Program-made: the position numbers and the translations under genes
Assembly (NCBI GenBank): GCA_002482645.1
Contig: DLGJ01000005.1
Coordinates: 332,730 to 396,729, forward strand
DNA length: 64,000 nucleotides
Reading direction: 5' to 3'
Source: Hyphomicrobiaceae bacterium UBA7697
GTDB lineage: Bacteria; Pseudomonadota; Alphaproteobacteria; Rhizobiales; Methyloligellaceae
In this document: piece by piece, positions 26,397 to 35,664 of the stretch
How positions within the stretch are numbered: position 1 is the stretch's first letter
Layout: every line of letters begins with the position of its first letter
The notes under the pieces: model-generated
The model's input: the letters and a program-made list of their open reading frames with translations, nothing else
Database searches by the model: none
What the model was told of the DNA's origin: nothing

Positions 26397-27227
26397 CTAG
26401 ACCATCTTCAAATCCACGAGCGTGACGTCGCCTTCCTCGATTGTGCGTCCGAGAAAGATCGCCCCGATCCGGGCGAAGCGCTCGGGCGAATCCGTGGCGA
26501 AGAAGCGTATCGATCGAGGCTCGCCGTCGTCCGTGGCTTGGAGGTTCTTTTCGGCCAGTGCGCCGGCCACGGCGCCCGCCGTGGTTTCGGCCGAGTCCAC
26601 GAGCGTGATGCCGTCGCCCACGTGGCGCTGAATGGCCGCCGCGAGGACCGGGAAATGGGTGCAGCCCAAGACCACCGTGTCGGGGGCGTCGGCGCGCGCG
26701 AATAGGGGATCAAGATAGTCCTCGACGGTGGCGGCCGTCGCGCGGGTCTCCGCCCAGCCTTCTTCGGCCAGCGCGACGAACACTTGGCAGGGTTGCTGGA
26801 TCACGACGGCATCGCTCATCAGACGGCGGATGGCGTTCGCGTAGGCGCCGCCCCGGACGGTGCCTTCCGTGGCGAGCACGGCGATGCGCTTGTTGCGGGT
26901 GGCGCCGACCCCGGCGCGGGCGCCCGGCTCGATCACGCCGATAACGGGGAGTGGCGAAAGCGCGTCCTGAAGCGCTCCGAGCGCCACGGACGAGGCGGTG
27001 TTGCACGCGATCACCACCATCTTCACGCCCTCGCTCAGGAGCAGGTGCGTGGCCTGAAGTGCGTAGGCCCGGACCGTCTCGGCGCTCTTGGTGCCGTAGG
27101 GCAGGCGCGCCGTGTCGCCGAGATAGACGAAGCGCTCCCGCGGCAGCTTCGCGGCGAGGGCCCGCAGCACCGTCAAACCGCCCATGCCGGAATCGAACAC
27201 CCCGATCGGGCGCGGATCACCCGGCAT
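26397..27227 (-). CDS. murI: Glutamate racemase
   Basis: The 276-residue cofactor-independent enzyme supplies D-glutamate for peptidoglycan. It carries both catalytic cysteines: VIACNTASS in the N-terminal half and VVLGCTHFP in the C-terminal half. The N-terminal GVFDSGMGGLTVLRAL motif and YLGDTARLPYG are also present. Its start overlaps the end of dapE by 11 bases. Confidence 0.95.
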   Translation of the reverse strand: MPGDPRPIGVFDSGMGGLTVLRALAAKLPRERFVYLGDTARLPYGTKSAETVRAYALQATHLLLSEGVKMVVIACNTASSVALGALQDALSPLPVIGVIEPGARAGVGATRNKRIAVLATEGTVRGGAYANAIRRLMSDAVVIQQPCQVFVALAEEGWAETRATAATVEDYLDPLFARADAPDTVVLGCTHFPVLAAAIQRHVGDGITLVDSAETTAGAVAGALAEKNLQATDDGEPRSIRFFATDSPERFARIGAIFLGRTIEEGDVTLVDLKMV

Positions 27228-28407
27228 CGGCGTTCCCCAGGGTTTCGAAATAGCGCGCGATGAACCGGCGGTAGATCGCGGTCAGCGCTTCGAGGTCCGC
27301 CAGCGCCACGTTCTCGTCGGTCTTGTGGATCGTCTGCGTGGTCAGGCCGAACTCCACCACGGGGCAGTAATCCTTGATGAACCGGGCATCGGAGGTGCCG
27401 CCATCCGTCGACAGCGCGGGCGTCTTTCCCGTGACCGCGGTTACGGCCTCGCCCAGCAGCGCGTCGAGATTGCCCGGCTCGGTGACGAACACGTCCCCAT
27501 GCGGCGCGAAGTCCAAGGTGGCACGGAGTTCGGTGTTCGCGAGCGACGATGTCACCAGCGCCCGCAGCCTCTCCTTCAGGGAATCGGGATCGTGATTGTC
27601 GTTGAAGCGGATATTGAAGCGCGCTTCCGCGCGTGCGGGGATCACGTTCGTGGCCGGATTGCCCACATCGATGCTCGTCACTTCGAAATTGGACGGAGCG
27701 AAATGAACGCTACCCTCGTCGAGCGGCGTGCCGTAGAGCGTCGCCAGCGCCGCGACGATGCCTTTCGCCGGGTTCGCGGCGAGATGCGGATAGGCGACAT
27801 GGCCCTGCTGTCCCGTCACGGTGAGGTGGCCGCAGAGGCTTCCGCGCCGTCCGATCTTGATGGCCTGGCCGAGCGTCGCGGGATTGGAAGGTTCGCCCAC
27901 GAGACAATGATCCGGCGTGAGACCGGCGCCGGCCATCCAGGCGAGCACCTTCTTCGTGCCGTTGATCGCCGGGCCTTCCTCGTCGCCGGTAATGAGGAGA
28001 CTGATCGTGCCGTCGATCTTTCCGTTCCGTTCGGCGGCATAGGCGATGGCGGCGGCCGCGAAACAGGCGATGGCGCCCTTCATGTCGGACGCGCCGCGCC
28101 CGTACAGGATGCCGTCCGCGATCTCCGCCGCGAAGGGCGGATGCCGCCAAAGGCTCTCGTCTCCCGGCGGCACCACATCGGTGTGCCCGGCGAAACAGAG
28201 ATGCGGCGCGCCGCTGCCGATGCGGGCCACGAGATTGTCGATATCGGGCGTGCCGTCCCCGGAGAAGGTAAGCCGGTCGCAAACGAAACCCGCCTCCGAC
28301 AGCAACGCCGTCAGTACGCCGAGCGCGCCCGCGTCGTCCGGCGTGATGCTCGGACATCGGATCAGGCTTCGCGCGATTTCGACCGCGTTTCCGGCCGGCG
28401 TTGGCAT
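27217..28407 (-). CDS. dapE: Succinyl-diaminopimelate desuccinylase
   Basis: This M20 family di-zinc hydrolase catalyses a late step of the succinylase route to meso-diaminopimelate and lysine. Metal-site motifs are FAGHTDVVPPGDESLW, GRGASDMKGA and TGDEEGPAINGT, with the dimerisation domain in the middle and DGGTSDARF near the end. I start at ATG 28407 (MPTPAGNAVEIARSLIRCP, 396 aa) with GAGG about 9 bases upstream; in-frame starts at 28422 and 28485 would add non-conserved residues. Works with dapD nearby. Confidence 0.94.
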   Translation of the reverse strand: MPTPAGNAVEIARSLIRCPSITPDDAGALGVLTALLSEAGFVCDRLTFSGDGTPDIDNLVARIGSGAPHLCFAGHTDVVPPGDESLWRHPPFAAEIADGILYGRGASDMKGAIACFAAAAIAYAAERNGKIDGTISLLITGDEEGPAINGTKKVLAWMAGAGLTPDHCLVGEPSNPATLGQAIKIGRRGSLCGHLTVTGQQGHVAYPHLAANPAKGIVAALATLYGTPLDEGSVHFAPSNFEVTSIDVGNPATNVIPARAEARFNIRFNDNHDPDSLKERLRALVTSSLANTELRATLDFAPHGDVFVTEPGNLDALLGEAVTAVTGKTPALSTDGGTSDARFIKDYCPVVEFGLTTQTIHKTDENVALADLEALTAIYRRFIARYFETLGNADAG

Positions 28408-28577
28408 CTCAAGGGTCCTCATATTCGCCGCCGCGTCATGGCGAGGCGAGCGTGTGACCATGACCGTGTGCTTATACGATGGCAAGCAGGTGCGGCGGCA
28501 TCAGCCGCGCGGGGGCACTCCAGCTTTGCCGGAGGCTTGCCTCAGCGGCGCCGGGCTCGATCGAACCGGAAAAGCGG

Positions 28578-29024
28578 TTAGCTGAGCGCCGACAATGGAT
28601 CGCCGCCATACTGGTTCGGTCCGGGCGTTCCCTTGAGAATGCCGAGCTCGACCAGGAACCAGAGGCCGACGCCGAGATTGACGAGAACGCAGATCCAGCC
28701 AAGGCCATTGAGTTGATCCGGCGTGCCGGTCAGCCCCCACCCATCGAGCAGGCTCGCGACCAGAGACGGAACCAAGCCGTAAAGTGCCATCTTTCCGGGC
28801 TTGTTCCGGTCCTGGAAGCGCTTCGCGCAAACCGCATAGCTGGGAAAGAACAAGGCGAGGGCGATCAGTGTGGCCAGCAGTCCGCCGAAAAAGCCCCTGC
28901 CGAAGATAACTTCGATCAGGACGCCGAGAATAATGCTGACGATCCCGAGGATCACCGCACCAGCCCACCATTTGGAACGGTTGATGCGGCCCTCCAGCGA
29001 CGTGAAGATATATTGCAGATCCAT
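28578..29024 (-). CDS. DUF805 family membrane protein
   Basis: This 148-residue protein starts MDLQYIFTSLEGRINRSKWW, the signature opening of DUF805 proteins. Four hydrophobic segments follow, with FPSYAVCAKRFQDRNKPG in the middle (the conserved RxxDxN-type loop). The function of the family is not established. ATG 29024 has a GGGGGGA stretch directly upstream. It stands alone between dapE and dapD on the same strand. Confidence 0.85.
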   Translation of the reverse strand: MDLQYIFTSLEGRINRSKWWAGAVILGIVSIILGVLIEVIFGRGFFGGLLATLIALALFFPSYAVCAKRFQDRNKPGKMALYGLVPSLVASLLDGWGLTGTPDQLNGLGWICVLVNLGVGLWFLVELGILKGTPGPNQYGGDPLSALS

Positions 29025-29178
29025 ATTCCCCCCTAGGTCTGCCACTGACGCTCAACGCAATTTTTAGAACCGAAGTGTGGCGCTGCGAAGAGCCCAAATC
29101 GGCCGCCGAGGTTTTGCAACGGATGTAGGCGACCGGTCTTGTCGAAATCCGCCAGCATGCCGAACGTCCTACCCTGCG

Positions 29179-30021
29179 CTAGTCGCGCAACAATTCGTTG
29201 ATGGAGGTCTTCGACCGGGTCTGCTCGTCGACGGTCTTCACGATCACCGCGCAATAGAGCGAGGGCCCGGGCGTTCCGTCCGGCAACGGTTTGCCCGGCA
29301 TGGAACCGGAGACGACGACCGAATAGGGCGGCACGCGGCCCTGATGCACGAAACCGGTGGCGCGATCGACGATCTTGGTGGACTGGCCGATATAGACGCC
29401 CATCGAGAGCACGGAACCCTCGCCCACGACCACCCCTTCGGCGACCTCCGCCCGCGCGCCGATGAAGCAATTGTCCTCGATGATCACGGGGTTTGCCTGG
29501 AGCGGTTCCAGCACCCCGCCGATGCCGGCGCCGCCGGACAAATGCACGTTCTTGCCGATCTGCGCGCAGGACCCGACCGTGGCCCACGTATCGATCATCG
29601 TGCCGCTGTCCACATAGGCGCCGAGATTCACGAAAGACGGCATCAGCACCACGCCCGGCGCGATGAAGGCCGAGTGGCGGACGAGGGCGCCGGGGACGGC
29701 GCGGAAGCCCGCCTCTCTGAAGTCCTTGGCCTTCCATTTTTCGAACTTCACCGGGACCTTGTCCCACCAGGACGACCCGTCTGGCCCGCCGTCCATCTTC
29801 CGCTGATCGTTCAAACGGAAGGAGAGCAGGATGGCCTTCTTGACCCACTGGTTGACGACCCAACTGCCGTCGACCTTTTCCGCGACGCGCAGTTCACCCT
29901 TGTCGAGCAGGCTAAGGACCTCTTCGACGCCGTCGCGCACGGCACCTTTGGTGCCGGGATTGACGTCGGATGCGTGCTCGAAAGCGCCTTCGATGAAACT
30001 CTTCAGATGATCGTGCGACAT
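29179..30021 (-). CDS. dapD: 2,3,4,5-tetrahydropyridine-2,6-dicarboxylate N-succinyltransferase
   Basis: This 280-residue trimeric enzyme succinylates tetrahydrodipicolinate in lysine/DAP synthesis. An N-terminal helical domain is followed by the left-handed beta helix of hexapeptide repeats (AFIAPGVVLMPSFVNLGAYV, GTMIDTWATVGSCAQIGKNV). I start at MSHDHLKSFIEGAFE (ATG 30021); the frame is open further upstream inside the preceding gene. It follows the HAD gene by 13 bp in an engB-argB-HAD-dapD run. Confidence 0.95.
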   Translation of the reverse strand: MSHDHLKSFIEGAFEHASDVNPGTKGAVRDGVEEVLSLLDKGELRVAEKVDGSWVVNQWVKKAILLSFRLNDQRKMDGGPDGSSWWDKVPVKFEKWKAKDFREAGFRAVPGALVRHSAFIAPGVVLMPSFVNLGAYVDSGTMIDTWATVGSCAQIGKNVHLSGGAGIGGVLEPLQANPVIIEDNCFIGARAEVAEGVVVGEGSVLSMGVYIGQSTKIVDRATGFVHQGRVPPYSVVVSGSMPGKPLPDGTPGPSLYCAVIVKTVDEQTRSKTSINELLRD

Positions 30022-30034
30022 GAAACCCCTCAGG

Positions 30035-30802
30035 TCATTGAGCGCCGTGGTCGCGGCCGGGGGCCTCCTGGCCCTCCGCTTCTTCCGCGATGGCAGCCGC
30101 GACGGCGGCAACGAAAGGCGCGAGCGCCTCGGTGCGATGGTGGATGTGCTCGGGCAATTCGGCCCAGTCCGCGCCGGACACGTGTTCCGGCCGGCCCATG
30201 GCGCGGCAGTCGATCCAGACCGTGGTCATGCCGAGCCCGTGGGCCGTTTCGAGATTGTGGGGCAAATCGTCGAAGATGGCCGCGCGCGGGGCAACGATGC
30301 CATGCGCGGTCACGAACCGGTTGAATGCCTCGATCGACGGTTTCGGATTCACATATTCGAGGTCGTGGATGTCGAAGATGTCTTCGAAACGGTCGAGGAC
30401 ACCGACCTTCGCGGCTACGGCTTCGGCGTGGTTGCGCGAACCGTTTGTGAACACCAGCTTCCGGCCCGGCAGCGCATCGATGGCCGCTCCGAGTTCCGGG
30501 TTGGGCGCGACCACGCCGAGATCGATGTCGTGCACATAATCGAGAAAGTCGTGCGGCTTGACGCCGTGCAGCCGGATGAGGCCGGCGAGCGTGGTGCCGT
30601 GTTCGAAATAATACTGCTTGCGCAGAACGTGCGCGTCTTCGAGCGAAAGGCTCAGCCTTTCGGCGATGAAGGTCCCCATGCGGTGATCGATCTGGGCGAA
30701 CAGATCGCACTCGGCCGGATAGAGCGTGTTGTCGAGATCGAAGACCCAGGTCTCGATATGGCCGAAGCCGCGGCCCGGCGCTGAATCATCGATTCCGCTC
30801 AT
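30035..30802 (-). CDS. HAD-superfamily hydrolase, pyrimidine 5'-nucleotidase type
   Basis: The 255-residue cytosolic HAD enzyme has motif I VFDLDNTLYP, motif II FTNGSRNH, a conserved Lys in NPKPSIEAF, and motif IV AAIFDDLPHNLE. The DxDNTLYP opening is that of the SDT1/pyrimidine 5'-nucleotidase subfamily, commonly next to argB and dapD in Hyphomicrobiales. The start (ATG 30802) overlaps the argB stop as ATGA. The substrate is not determinable from sequence. Confidence 0.9.
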   Translation of the reverse strand: MSGIDDSAPGRGFGHIETWVFDLDNTLYPAECDLFAQIDHRMGTFIAERLSLSLEDAHVLRKQYYFEHGTTLAGLIRLHGVKPHDFLDYVHDIDLGVVAPNPELGAAIDALPGRKLVFTNGSRNHAEAVAAKVGVLDRFEDIFDIHDLEYVNPKPSIEAFNRFVTAHGIVAPRAAIFDDLPHNLETAHGLGMTTVWIDCRAMGRPEHVSGADWAELPEHIHHRTEALAPFVAAVAAAIAEEAEGQEAPGRDHGAQ

Positions 30803-31776
30803 TGCGATTGCCTCGCGCGGCGGCCGGTCGGCCGCTTTCGTTCGATCAGCGTCCCGGCGCCGTGTTCGGTGAAGAGTTCGAGCAGGACCGAATGCGGCAC
30901 CTTGCCGTTGATGATGACGACGGCCTCCACGCCTTCGGCGATCACGTCCATGCAGCTCTCGATCTTCGGGATCATCCCGCCCGTGATGGTGCCGTTCTCG
31001 ATCAGTTTGATGGCCTCCGCCGTGGTCATGGAGCGGATCAACTGTCCCTCCTTGTCCAGGACGCCGTCCACGTCGGTGAGCAGAAGAAGGCGCTTGGCCT
31101 TGAGGGCGACCGCGATTGCCGCCGCGAAGGTGTCGGCGTTGATATTCAGCGTCTCGCCCTCGGGGCCGACGCCGATCGGGGCCACCACCGGGATGAGGTC
31201 GGAATTGATGATCACGTCGATGATGTGAGGCTCCACCAAGCCGGGATCGCCGACGAAGCCGAGATCCAGCACACGCTCGATATTGGATTCGGGATCGCGA
31301 ACGCGCCGCTGGAGCCGTTTGGCCCGCATCAGATTGGCGTCCTTGCCGCAAATGCCGACCGCCTTGCCGCCTTGGTCGTTGATGGCCGAGACGATCTCCT
31401 TGTTGACGGAGCCCGCGAGGACCATCTCGACCACGTCCACGGTCTGCCGGTCGGTGACGCGCAAGCCGCCCTGGAACTCGCTCTTGATATTCAGACGTTC
31501 CAGGAGCCGCCCGATTTGCGGGCCGCCGCCATGGACCACGACGGGGTTCACGCCGGCCTGCTTCAGAAGCACGATATCGCGGGCGAAGTCCTTGGCGAGC
31601 TCCGGGTCGCCCATGGCGTGCCCGCCATATTTCACCACGACCGTCTGCCGGTCGTAGCGCTGCATATAGGGCAGGGCCTCGGAGAGGATCTGGGCCTTGG
31701 CATGGACCGCGCCGAGCGAGTCCGCCAGCGCGGCGCCGTCCGCCGCCGCTTCCTTGCCCGGGGGTGCGTCTGTCAT
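30799..31776 (-). CDS. argB: Acetylglutamate kinase
   Basis: This kinase phosphorylates N-acetylglutamate in arginine synthesis. Motifs are VVVKYGGHAMG (nucleotide-binding Lys), VVHGGGPQIGRLLERL (substrate), NINADTFAAAIA and LLTDVDGVLD. I take ATG 31776 (MTDAPPGKEAAADG, 325 aa); a GTG four codons upstream at 31788 is the alternative and neither has a clear ribosome site. It is coupled by ATGA overlap to the HAD gene. Confidence 0.95.
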   Translation of the reverse strand: MTDAPPGKEAAADGAALADSLGAVHAKAQILSEALPYMQRYDRQTVVVKYGGHAMGDPELAKDFARDIVLLKQAGVNPVVVHGGGPQIGRLLERLNIKSEFQGGLRVTDRQTVDVVEMVLAGSVNKEIVSAINDQGGKAVGICGKDANLMRAKRLQRRVRDPESNIERVLDLGFVGDPGLVEPHIIDVIINSDLIPVVAPIGVGPEGETLNINADTFAAAIAVALKAKRLLLLTDVDGVLDKEGQLIRSMTTAEAIKLIENGTITGGMIPKIESCMDVIAEGVEAVVIINGKVPHSVLLELFTEHGAGTLIERKRPTGRRARQSQ

Positions 31777-31814
31777 TGTCTTTGTCACGGGTGCGCTTAT
31801 AGCGGCGGAACGCC

Positions 31815-32498
31815 TTAGGGTTCAACGCCGTTCGGCGTGAGACCGGCGATCGTCGCCCGCAATTCCGGGATGCCGAGGCCTTCGCGGGCCGACGTGACGA
31901 GAAGCCGCGGGTAGGCCGCCGGATGCTTGGCGAGCTCGGCCTCGGTTTTGGCGATGATCGCCTCGAGCTCGCTCTGCTTCGGCTTGTCGGATTTGGTCAG
32001 GACGCCCTGATAGGAAACGGCGCTCTCGTCCATGAGCTTCATCGTGTCCCGGTCGTTGGCCTTGAGGCCGTGGCGGGCGTCGATCAGCAGGAACACGCGC
32101 TTCAGTTCCCGCCGGCCTTTGAGATAGTCCTCGATCAGCCGCGTCCAGCCTTTGACCGCGGATCGCGACACCTTGGCATAGCCATAACCGGGCATGTCCA
32201 CGAGATAGGCGCCGCCTGGATCGTCCGGCCCCGTAACGCCCAGCGTGAAAAAATTGAGCTCGCGTGTCCGCCCCGGCGTGACCGAGACCCGGGCGAGTGT
32301 CCTTCTCCCGGTCAAGGCATTGATCAGGCTCGATTTCCCAACATTGGACCGTCCCGCAAAGGCAATTTCGGGACGCCCGTCCGCGGGCAGTCCGTCGATG
32401 GCCACCACCCCACGCACGAAGTCGCACGGACCCCGGAACAGGGCATCGCCGCGCGCGATGTCCTCCGCGGTGAAGTCGGTCGTATCGGTTGCGGCCAC
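31815..32498 (-). CDS. engB: Ribosome biogenesis GTP-binding protein EngB (YihA/YsxC)
   Basis: This small GTPase needed for large-subunit assembly has G1 GRSNVGKSS, G2/switch region VSVTPGRTRELNFF, G3 VDMPGYGYAKV, G4 TKSDK and G5 TSA. There is no ATG near the proper N-terminus. The likely starts are GTG 32498 (227 aa) or TTG 32507 (230 aa); the frame remains open much further into the upstream SRPBCC gene. Followed by argB after a short gap. Confidence 0.9.
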   Translation of the reverse strand: MAATDTTDFTAEDIARGDALFRGPCDFVRGVVAIDGLPADGRPEIAFAGRSNVGKSSLINALTGRRTLARVSVTPGRTRELNFFTLGVTGPDDPGGAYLVDMPGYGYAKVSRSAVKGWTRLIEDYLKGRRELKRVFLLIDARHGLKANDRDTMKLMDESAVSYQGVLTKSDKPKQSELEAIIAKTEAELAKHPAAYPRLLVTSAREGLGIPELRATIAGLTPNGVEP

Positions 32499-32559
32499 AG
32501 CGCTCAATTCCGGTTCAAGTCTCTCATGCGCAGCCCCTCGCGCGGCGTAGCGGCGCAAT

Positions 32560-33033
32560 CTAGACCATCGATGTCTTGATGTATTCCACGAGCTGATCGA
32601 CCACCGTGCCCCAGCCCTGCTCGAAGCCCATCTCTTCGTGCGTCTTGCGGCCGGCTTCGTCGCGATGGAGCGCAATGGCGGTGTAGCGCGTGCCGCCGTT
32701 TTCCTCGTCAAGATGCAAGAACGCCGTGAAGAACGGCTTTTCGGAGGGGCGGAAGCCCGGCAGAAGCGCGTCGGTCCAGACCAGCCGCTCCTCGGGGATC
32801 ACTTCCAAAAAGCAGCCCATATTGGGAAACTCATGTCCCTCGGGCGAACGCATGACGGAGCGGAACACGCCGCCCGGGCGCAGGTCGATCTCGCAATCCG
32901 TGATGGTCCAGGGCCTCGGCACGAACCAGTGCTTGAGGTGCTCCGGTGTGGTCCAGGCCTCCCACACCAGGCGGCGCGGCACGTCCACGAAGCGTTCGAG
33001 CTTGAGGTCCAGTCGCGGATCGAGAGTCATCAT
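32560..33033 (-). CDS. SRPBCC / AHSA1-like domain protein
   Basis: This is a ~157-residue START/Bet v1-like protein: LERFVDVPRRLVWEAWTTPEHLKHWF at the front, WTITDCEIDLRPGGVFR, and the terminal MGFEQGWGTVVDQLVEYI helix lining the ligand cavity. Such proteins are regularly paired with ArsR-type repressors, and this one starts inside the arsR stop (ATGATGA). Ligand and activity are unknown. Confidence 0.85.
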   Translation of the reverse strand: MMTLDPRLDLKLERFVDVPRRLVWEAWTTPEHLKHWFVPRPWTITDCEIDLRPGGVFRSVMRSPEGHEFPNMGCFLEVIPEERLVWTDALLPGFRPSEKPFFTAFLHLDEENGGTRYTAIALHRDEAGRKTHEEMGFEQGWGTVVDQLVEYIKTSMV

Positions 33034-33383
33034 TCCTCGGCCTCCTTCATTTTCATGAGATACGAATCCAGCTGGTCGAGCCGCTTTTCCCAAAGGCGGC
33101 GCTGGCGTCCGAGCCAATCCTCCGCGCAACGCAAGCGTTCCGGCACGAGAGAGTAGGTCCGCACGCGCCCCTTTTTTCGCGAGGCGACGAGGCCCGCGCG
33201 CTCCAGCGTCTTCATGTGTTCGACAAAGGACGGCAGCGCCATTTCGAAGGGCGCGGCGAGCTCGCTCACGGACGAGGGGCCATGGGTCAGCCGCTCCAGC
33301 ACGCTGCGCCGCGTGGGGTCGCTCAAGGCCCGGAATACGCCGTCGACGGCGGCAGGCGGTGTCGTTGAGGCAAGCCCGTTCAT
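33030..33383 (-). CDS. ArsR/SmtB-family winged-helix transcriptional regulator
   Basis: The 117-residue repressor starts MNGLASTTPPAAVDGVFRALSDPTRR (ATG 33383, GAGAG just upstream). The wHTH is readable as ALSDPTRRSVLERLTHGPSSVSELAAPFEMALPSFVEHMKTLERAGLV. No ArsR-type Cys metal-binding motif is visible, so it probably senses something other than a thiophilic metal or simply partners the SRPBCC protein. It probably represses its own operon through the palindrome at 33445-33476. Confidence 0.88.
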   Translation of the reverse strand: MNGLASTTPPAAVDGVFRALSDPTRRSVLERLTHGPSSVSELAAPFEMALPSFVEHMKTLERAGLVASRKKGRVRTYSLVPERLRCAEDWLGRQRRLWEKRLDQLDSYLMKMKEAEE

Positions 33384-33444
33384 CGTCTCTCGTCCATAGC
33401 CCGTCCGGGCGGCAACCGTGCCTGACGACGAGAGGCTAGTGCGG

Positions 33445-33476
33445 ACCAATACTTAGGTCAAGACCTAAGTATTGGT
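33445..33476 (-). promoter_or_regulatory. Perfect 15-bp inverted repeat and promoter of the arsR-SRPBCC operon
   Basis: ACCAATACTTAGGTC (33445-33459), an AA spacer, then its exact complement (33462-33476). On the minus strand the palindrome contains TTGACC (33461-33456) as a -35 box, followed after 17 bases by TAGCCT as a weak -10. It lies about 60 bp upstream of the arsR start, so a dimer bound here would occlude the promoter. Confidence 0.82.
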
Positions 33477-33529
33477 AATCGGCCGAGGCGCGGCTATAGG
33501 GCCGGGCTCACCGGACTGCATCGTCGCTC

Positions 33530-35611
33530 CTAGGCGGGGCTTTCTCCGTCCGCTTCCCGGTCGGAGGATTTTGGCGCGGTCTTCTTCTGAGCCTTTTTGC
33601 GGGCAGCCTTCTTCTTCGTCGCGGTATTTTTGGGCGCCGGGACGTCCGTCTCGTCCGAACCATCGGCTTCGGCCGGATTGGCCTCCACGGATTCCTCGCC
33701 GTCGTCGTCGGATCCGCCGTCGCCGCCCGTTTGCTTGGCGGCCCGTTCGGCCCGCCGCGAAGCCTTGGCGCTGCGCTTCTCCTCCGCGATCGCGAGCGCC
33801 GATTTCGACTCGTCGCTCGCGTCGGCAGGTTCGGCCGGCGGCTTAAGCCCGAGATTCTCTAGAAGCGGAATATCGACCCCCTGGCGCCACATGATGACCG
33901 ACTGCTGGACGATCGACAGGAAGTTGTTCCAGGCCCAGTAGATCACGAGGCCCGATGGGAACGAGGCCAGCATGTAGGTGAACACCACCGGCATCCACGC
34001 GAAAATCTTCTGCTGTACGGGGTCCGGCGGTGCGGGGTTCAGCTTCATCTGGAACCACATGGTGACGCCCATGATCAGCGGCCACGCGCCGATCATCAGG
34101 AACATCGGCGGATCCCAGGGTATGAGGCCGAACAGATTGAAGATGCTGGTTGGGTCCGGTGCGGACAGATCCCTGATCCAGCCGAAGAACGGCGCATGCC
34201 GCATTTCGATGGTGACGAACAGCACCTTGTAGAGCGCGAAGAAGACGGGGATCTGCACCAGGATCGGCAAACAGCCCGAGGCGGGGTTCACCTTCTCTTT
34301 CTTGTACAGTTCCATCATCGCCTGCTGCTGACGCATGCGATCGTCGCCGAAGCGCTCCTTGATCTTCTGCATCTCGGGGGCGAGCTTCTTCATCCGGCTC
34401 ATCGACACGTAGGATTTGTTCGCGAGCGGGAAGAGCACAAGCTTGATCAGCACGGTGACGATCAGGATCGCCACGCCGAAATTGCCCACGAGGCGATAGA
34501 AGTAGTCGAGTGCGTAGAACAGCGGCTTGGTGAGGAAGTAGAACCAGCCCCAGTCGATCAGGAGATCGAATTTCGGAATGTTGTAGGTGCTGGCATAGCC
34601 GTCGACCACATGCACTTCCTTGGCGCCGGCGAAGACTTGTCCGGAAATCTGGACCGTCGCACCGGGCGCGACTTCCATGGCGTCCATCAGATAGTCGGTT
34701 TGGAAGCGCTTGCGGCCCGCGTTGTCGGTTCCCGAGAACCGCGCTTCGAAGGGGATGTTCTGGGCGGGAATGACCGTCGTCGCCCAGTACTTATCGGTAA
34801 TGCCAAGCCAGCCGTTCGAGCTCTTGAACGTGGCCGGCTTCTCCGCTTCGAGAGCGCTGCTGTAGCTGATCTCCTCGAGGCCGTCGTCGACCACGCCGAT
34901 CAGACCTTCATGCAGGATGTAGAAGCCCTCCACCTCGGGCAATTCATGGCGGGAAACCAGCCCGTACGGATAGACCGAGACGGCTTCCGAACCCGTGTTC
35001 GTCACCTTGTCGTCGAACGTGAACATGTAGTGGTCGTCGACCGAGATGATGCGGGTGAACTTGAGCCCCTCGCCATTGTCGAAGGTCAACGTGAGAGGCG
35101 AGTTCGGTGTCAGCGGACCCTGGCCTTCGGCGTTCCATAGCGTCTCGGCGGACGGGAGCGTCGACTTCGACCCGTTCGCGCCGACGAAACCCCGCTCCGC
35201 GTAATAGGCGTGCGGGCCGCCGGCGGGCGAGAGCAGGATGACCTGCTCGCTGTCCGGATCGACGGTCACCCGGTAGTCCTTCAGCGTCAGGTCGTCGAGA
35301 CGAGCGCCTTTCAGCGAGATGGACCCGCGCAGGGCCGGCGTATCGATGGCGATGCGCGGCGAGGCGGCGAGGGCCTCCTTCCGTGTCATGCCGGTCGGTC
35401 CGCCTTCGGGCTGGGGAGCGCTGCCGCTCCCGGGGCGCGGGGCTTCGCTCGCGGTGGAAGGCGAAGGGACGTCGTGTTCGCCGGTTTTTTGAGACTGAGC
35501 CGTCTTCTGCTCTTCGGGCGGCGTGGGCGGCACGAAGAAAAACTGCCAGGCGAAGAGCACGACCATGGCCAGCACGATCGCCAGGATAAAATTGCGGTTG
35601 TTCTCGTCCAT
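33530..35611 (-). CDS. yidC: Membrane protein insertase YidC
   Basis: The protein has 693 residues. N-terminal TM1 (NFILAIVLAMVVLFAWQFFF) is followed by a large periplasmic beta domain (about 60-370). The conserved five-helix insertase core carries MKKLAPEMQKIKERFGDDRMRQQQAMMELYKKEKVNPASGCLP and FPSGLVIYWAWNNFLSIVQQ. The C-terminal tail is unusually long and charged, ending in a Lys/Ala-rich stretch that may contact the ribosome. It inserts and folds inner-membrane proteins with or without SecYEG. It is downstream of rnpA, and no yidD lies between them. Confidence 0.95.
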   Translation of the reverse strand: MDENNRNFILAIVLAMVVLFAWQFFFVPPTPPEEQKTAQSQKTGEHDVPSPSTASEAPRPGSGSAPQPEGGPTGMTRKEALAASPRIAIDTPALRGSISLKGARLDDLTLKDYRVTVDPDSEQVILLSPAGGPHAYYAERGFVGANGSKSTLPSAETLWNAEGQGPLTPNSPLTLTFDNGEGLKFTRIISVDDHYMFTFDDKVTNTGSEAVSVYPYGLVSRHELPEVEGFYILHEGLIGVVDDGLEEISYSSALEAEKPATFKSSNGWLGITDKYWATTVIPAQNIPFEARFSGTDNAGRKRFQTDYLMDAMEVAPGATVQISGQVFAGAKEVHVVDGYASTYNIPKFDLLIDWGWFYFLTKPLFYALDYFYRLVGNFGVAILIVTVLIKLVLFPLANKSYVSMSRMKKLAPEMQKIKERFGDDRMRQQQAMMELYKKEKVNPASGCLPILVQIPVFFALYKVLFVTIEMRHAPFFGWIRDLSAPDPTSIFNLFGLIPWDPPMFLMIGAWPLIMGVTMWFQMKLNPAPPDPVQQKIFAWMPVVFTYMLASFPSGLVIYWAWNNFLSIVQQSVIMWRQGVDIPLLENLGLKPPAEPADASDESKSALAIAEEKRSAKASRRAERAAKQTGGDGGSDDDGEESVEANPAEADGSDETDVPAPKNTATKKKAARKKAQKKTAPKSSDREADGESPA

Positions 35612-35664
35612 GTCGTTCCAGTGCCCAGGGGCTGTTGTCGTCTGCGATTCGTGCGAGCGGAGAG

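Noticed and set aside
30803..31825. Long minus-strand extension of the HAD gene into argB
   Set aside because: It is a shadow frame of argB. The HAD family N-terminus begins at 30802 in an ATGA overlap.
33387..33449. Longer N-terminus of the ArsR regulator from 33449
   Set aside because: The extension reaches into the palindromic operator and promoter; ATG 33383 has a ribosome site and the normal family length.
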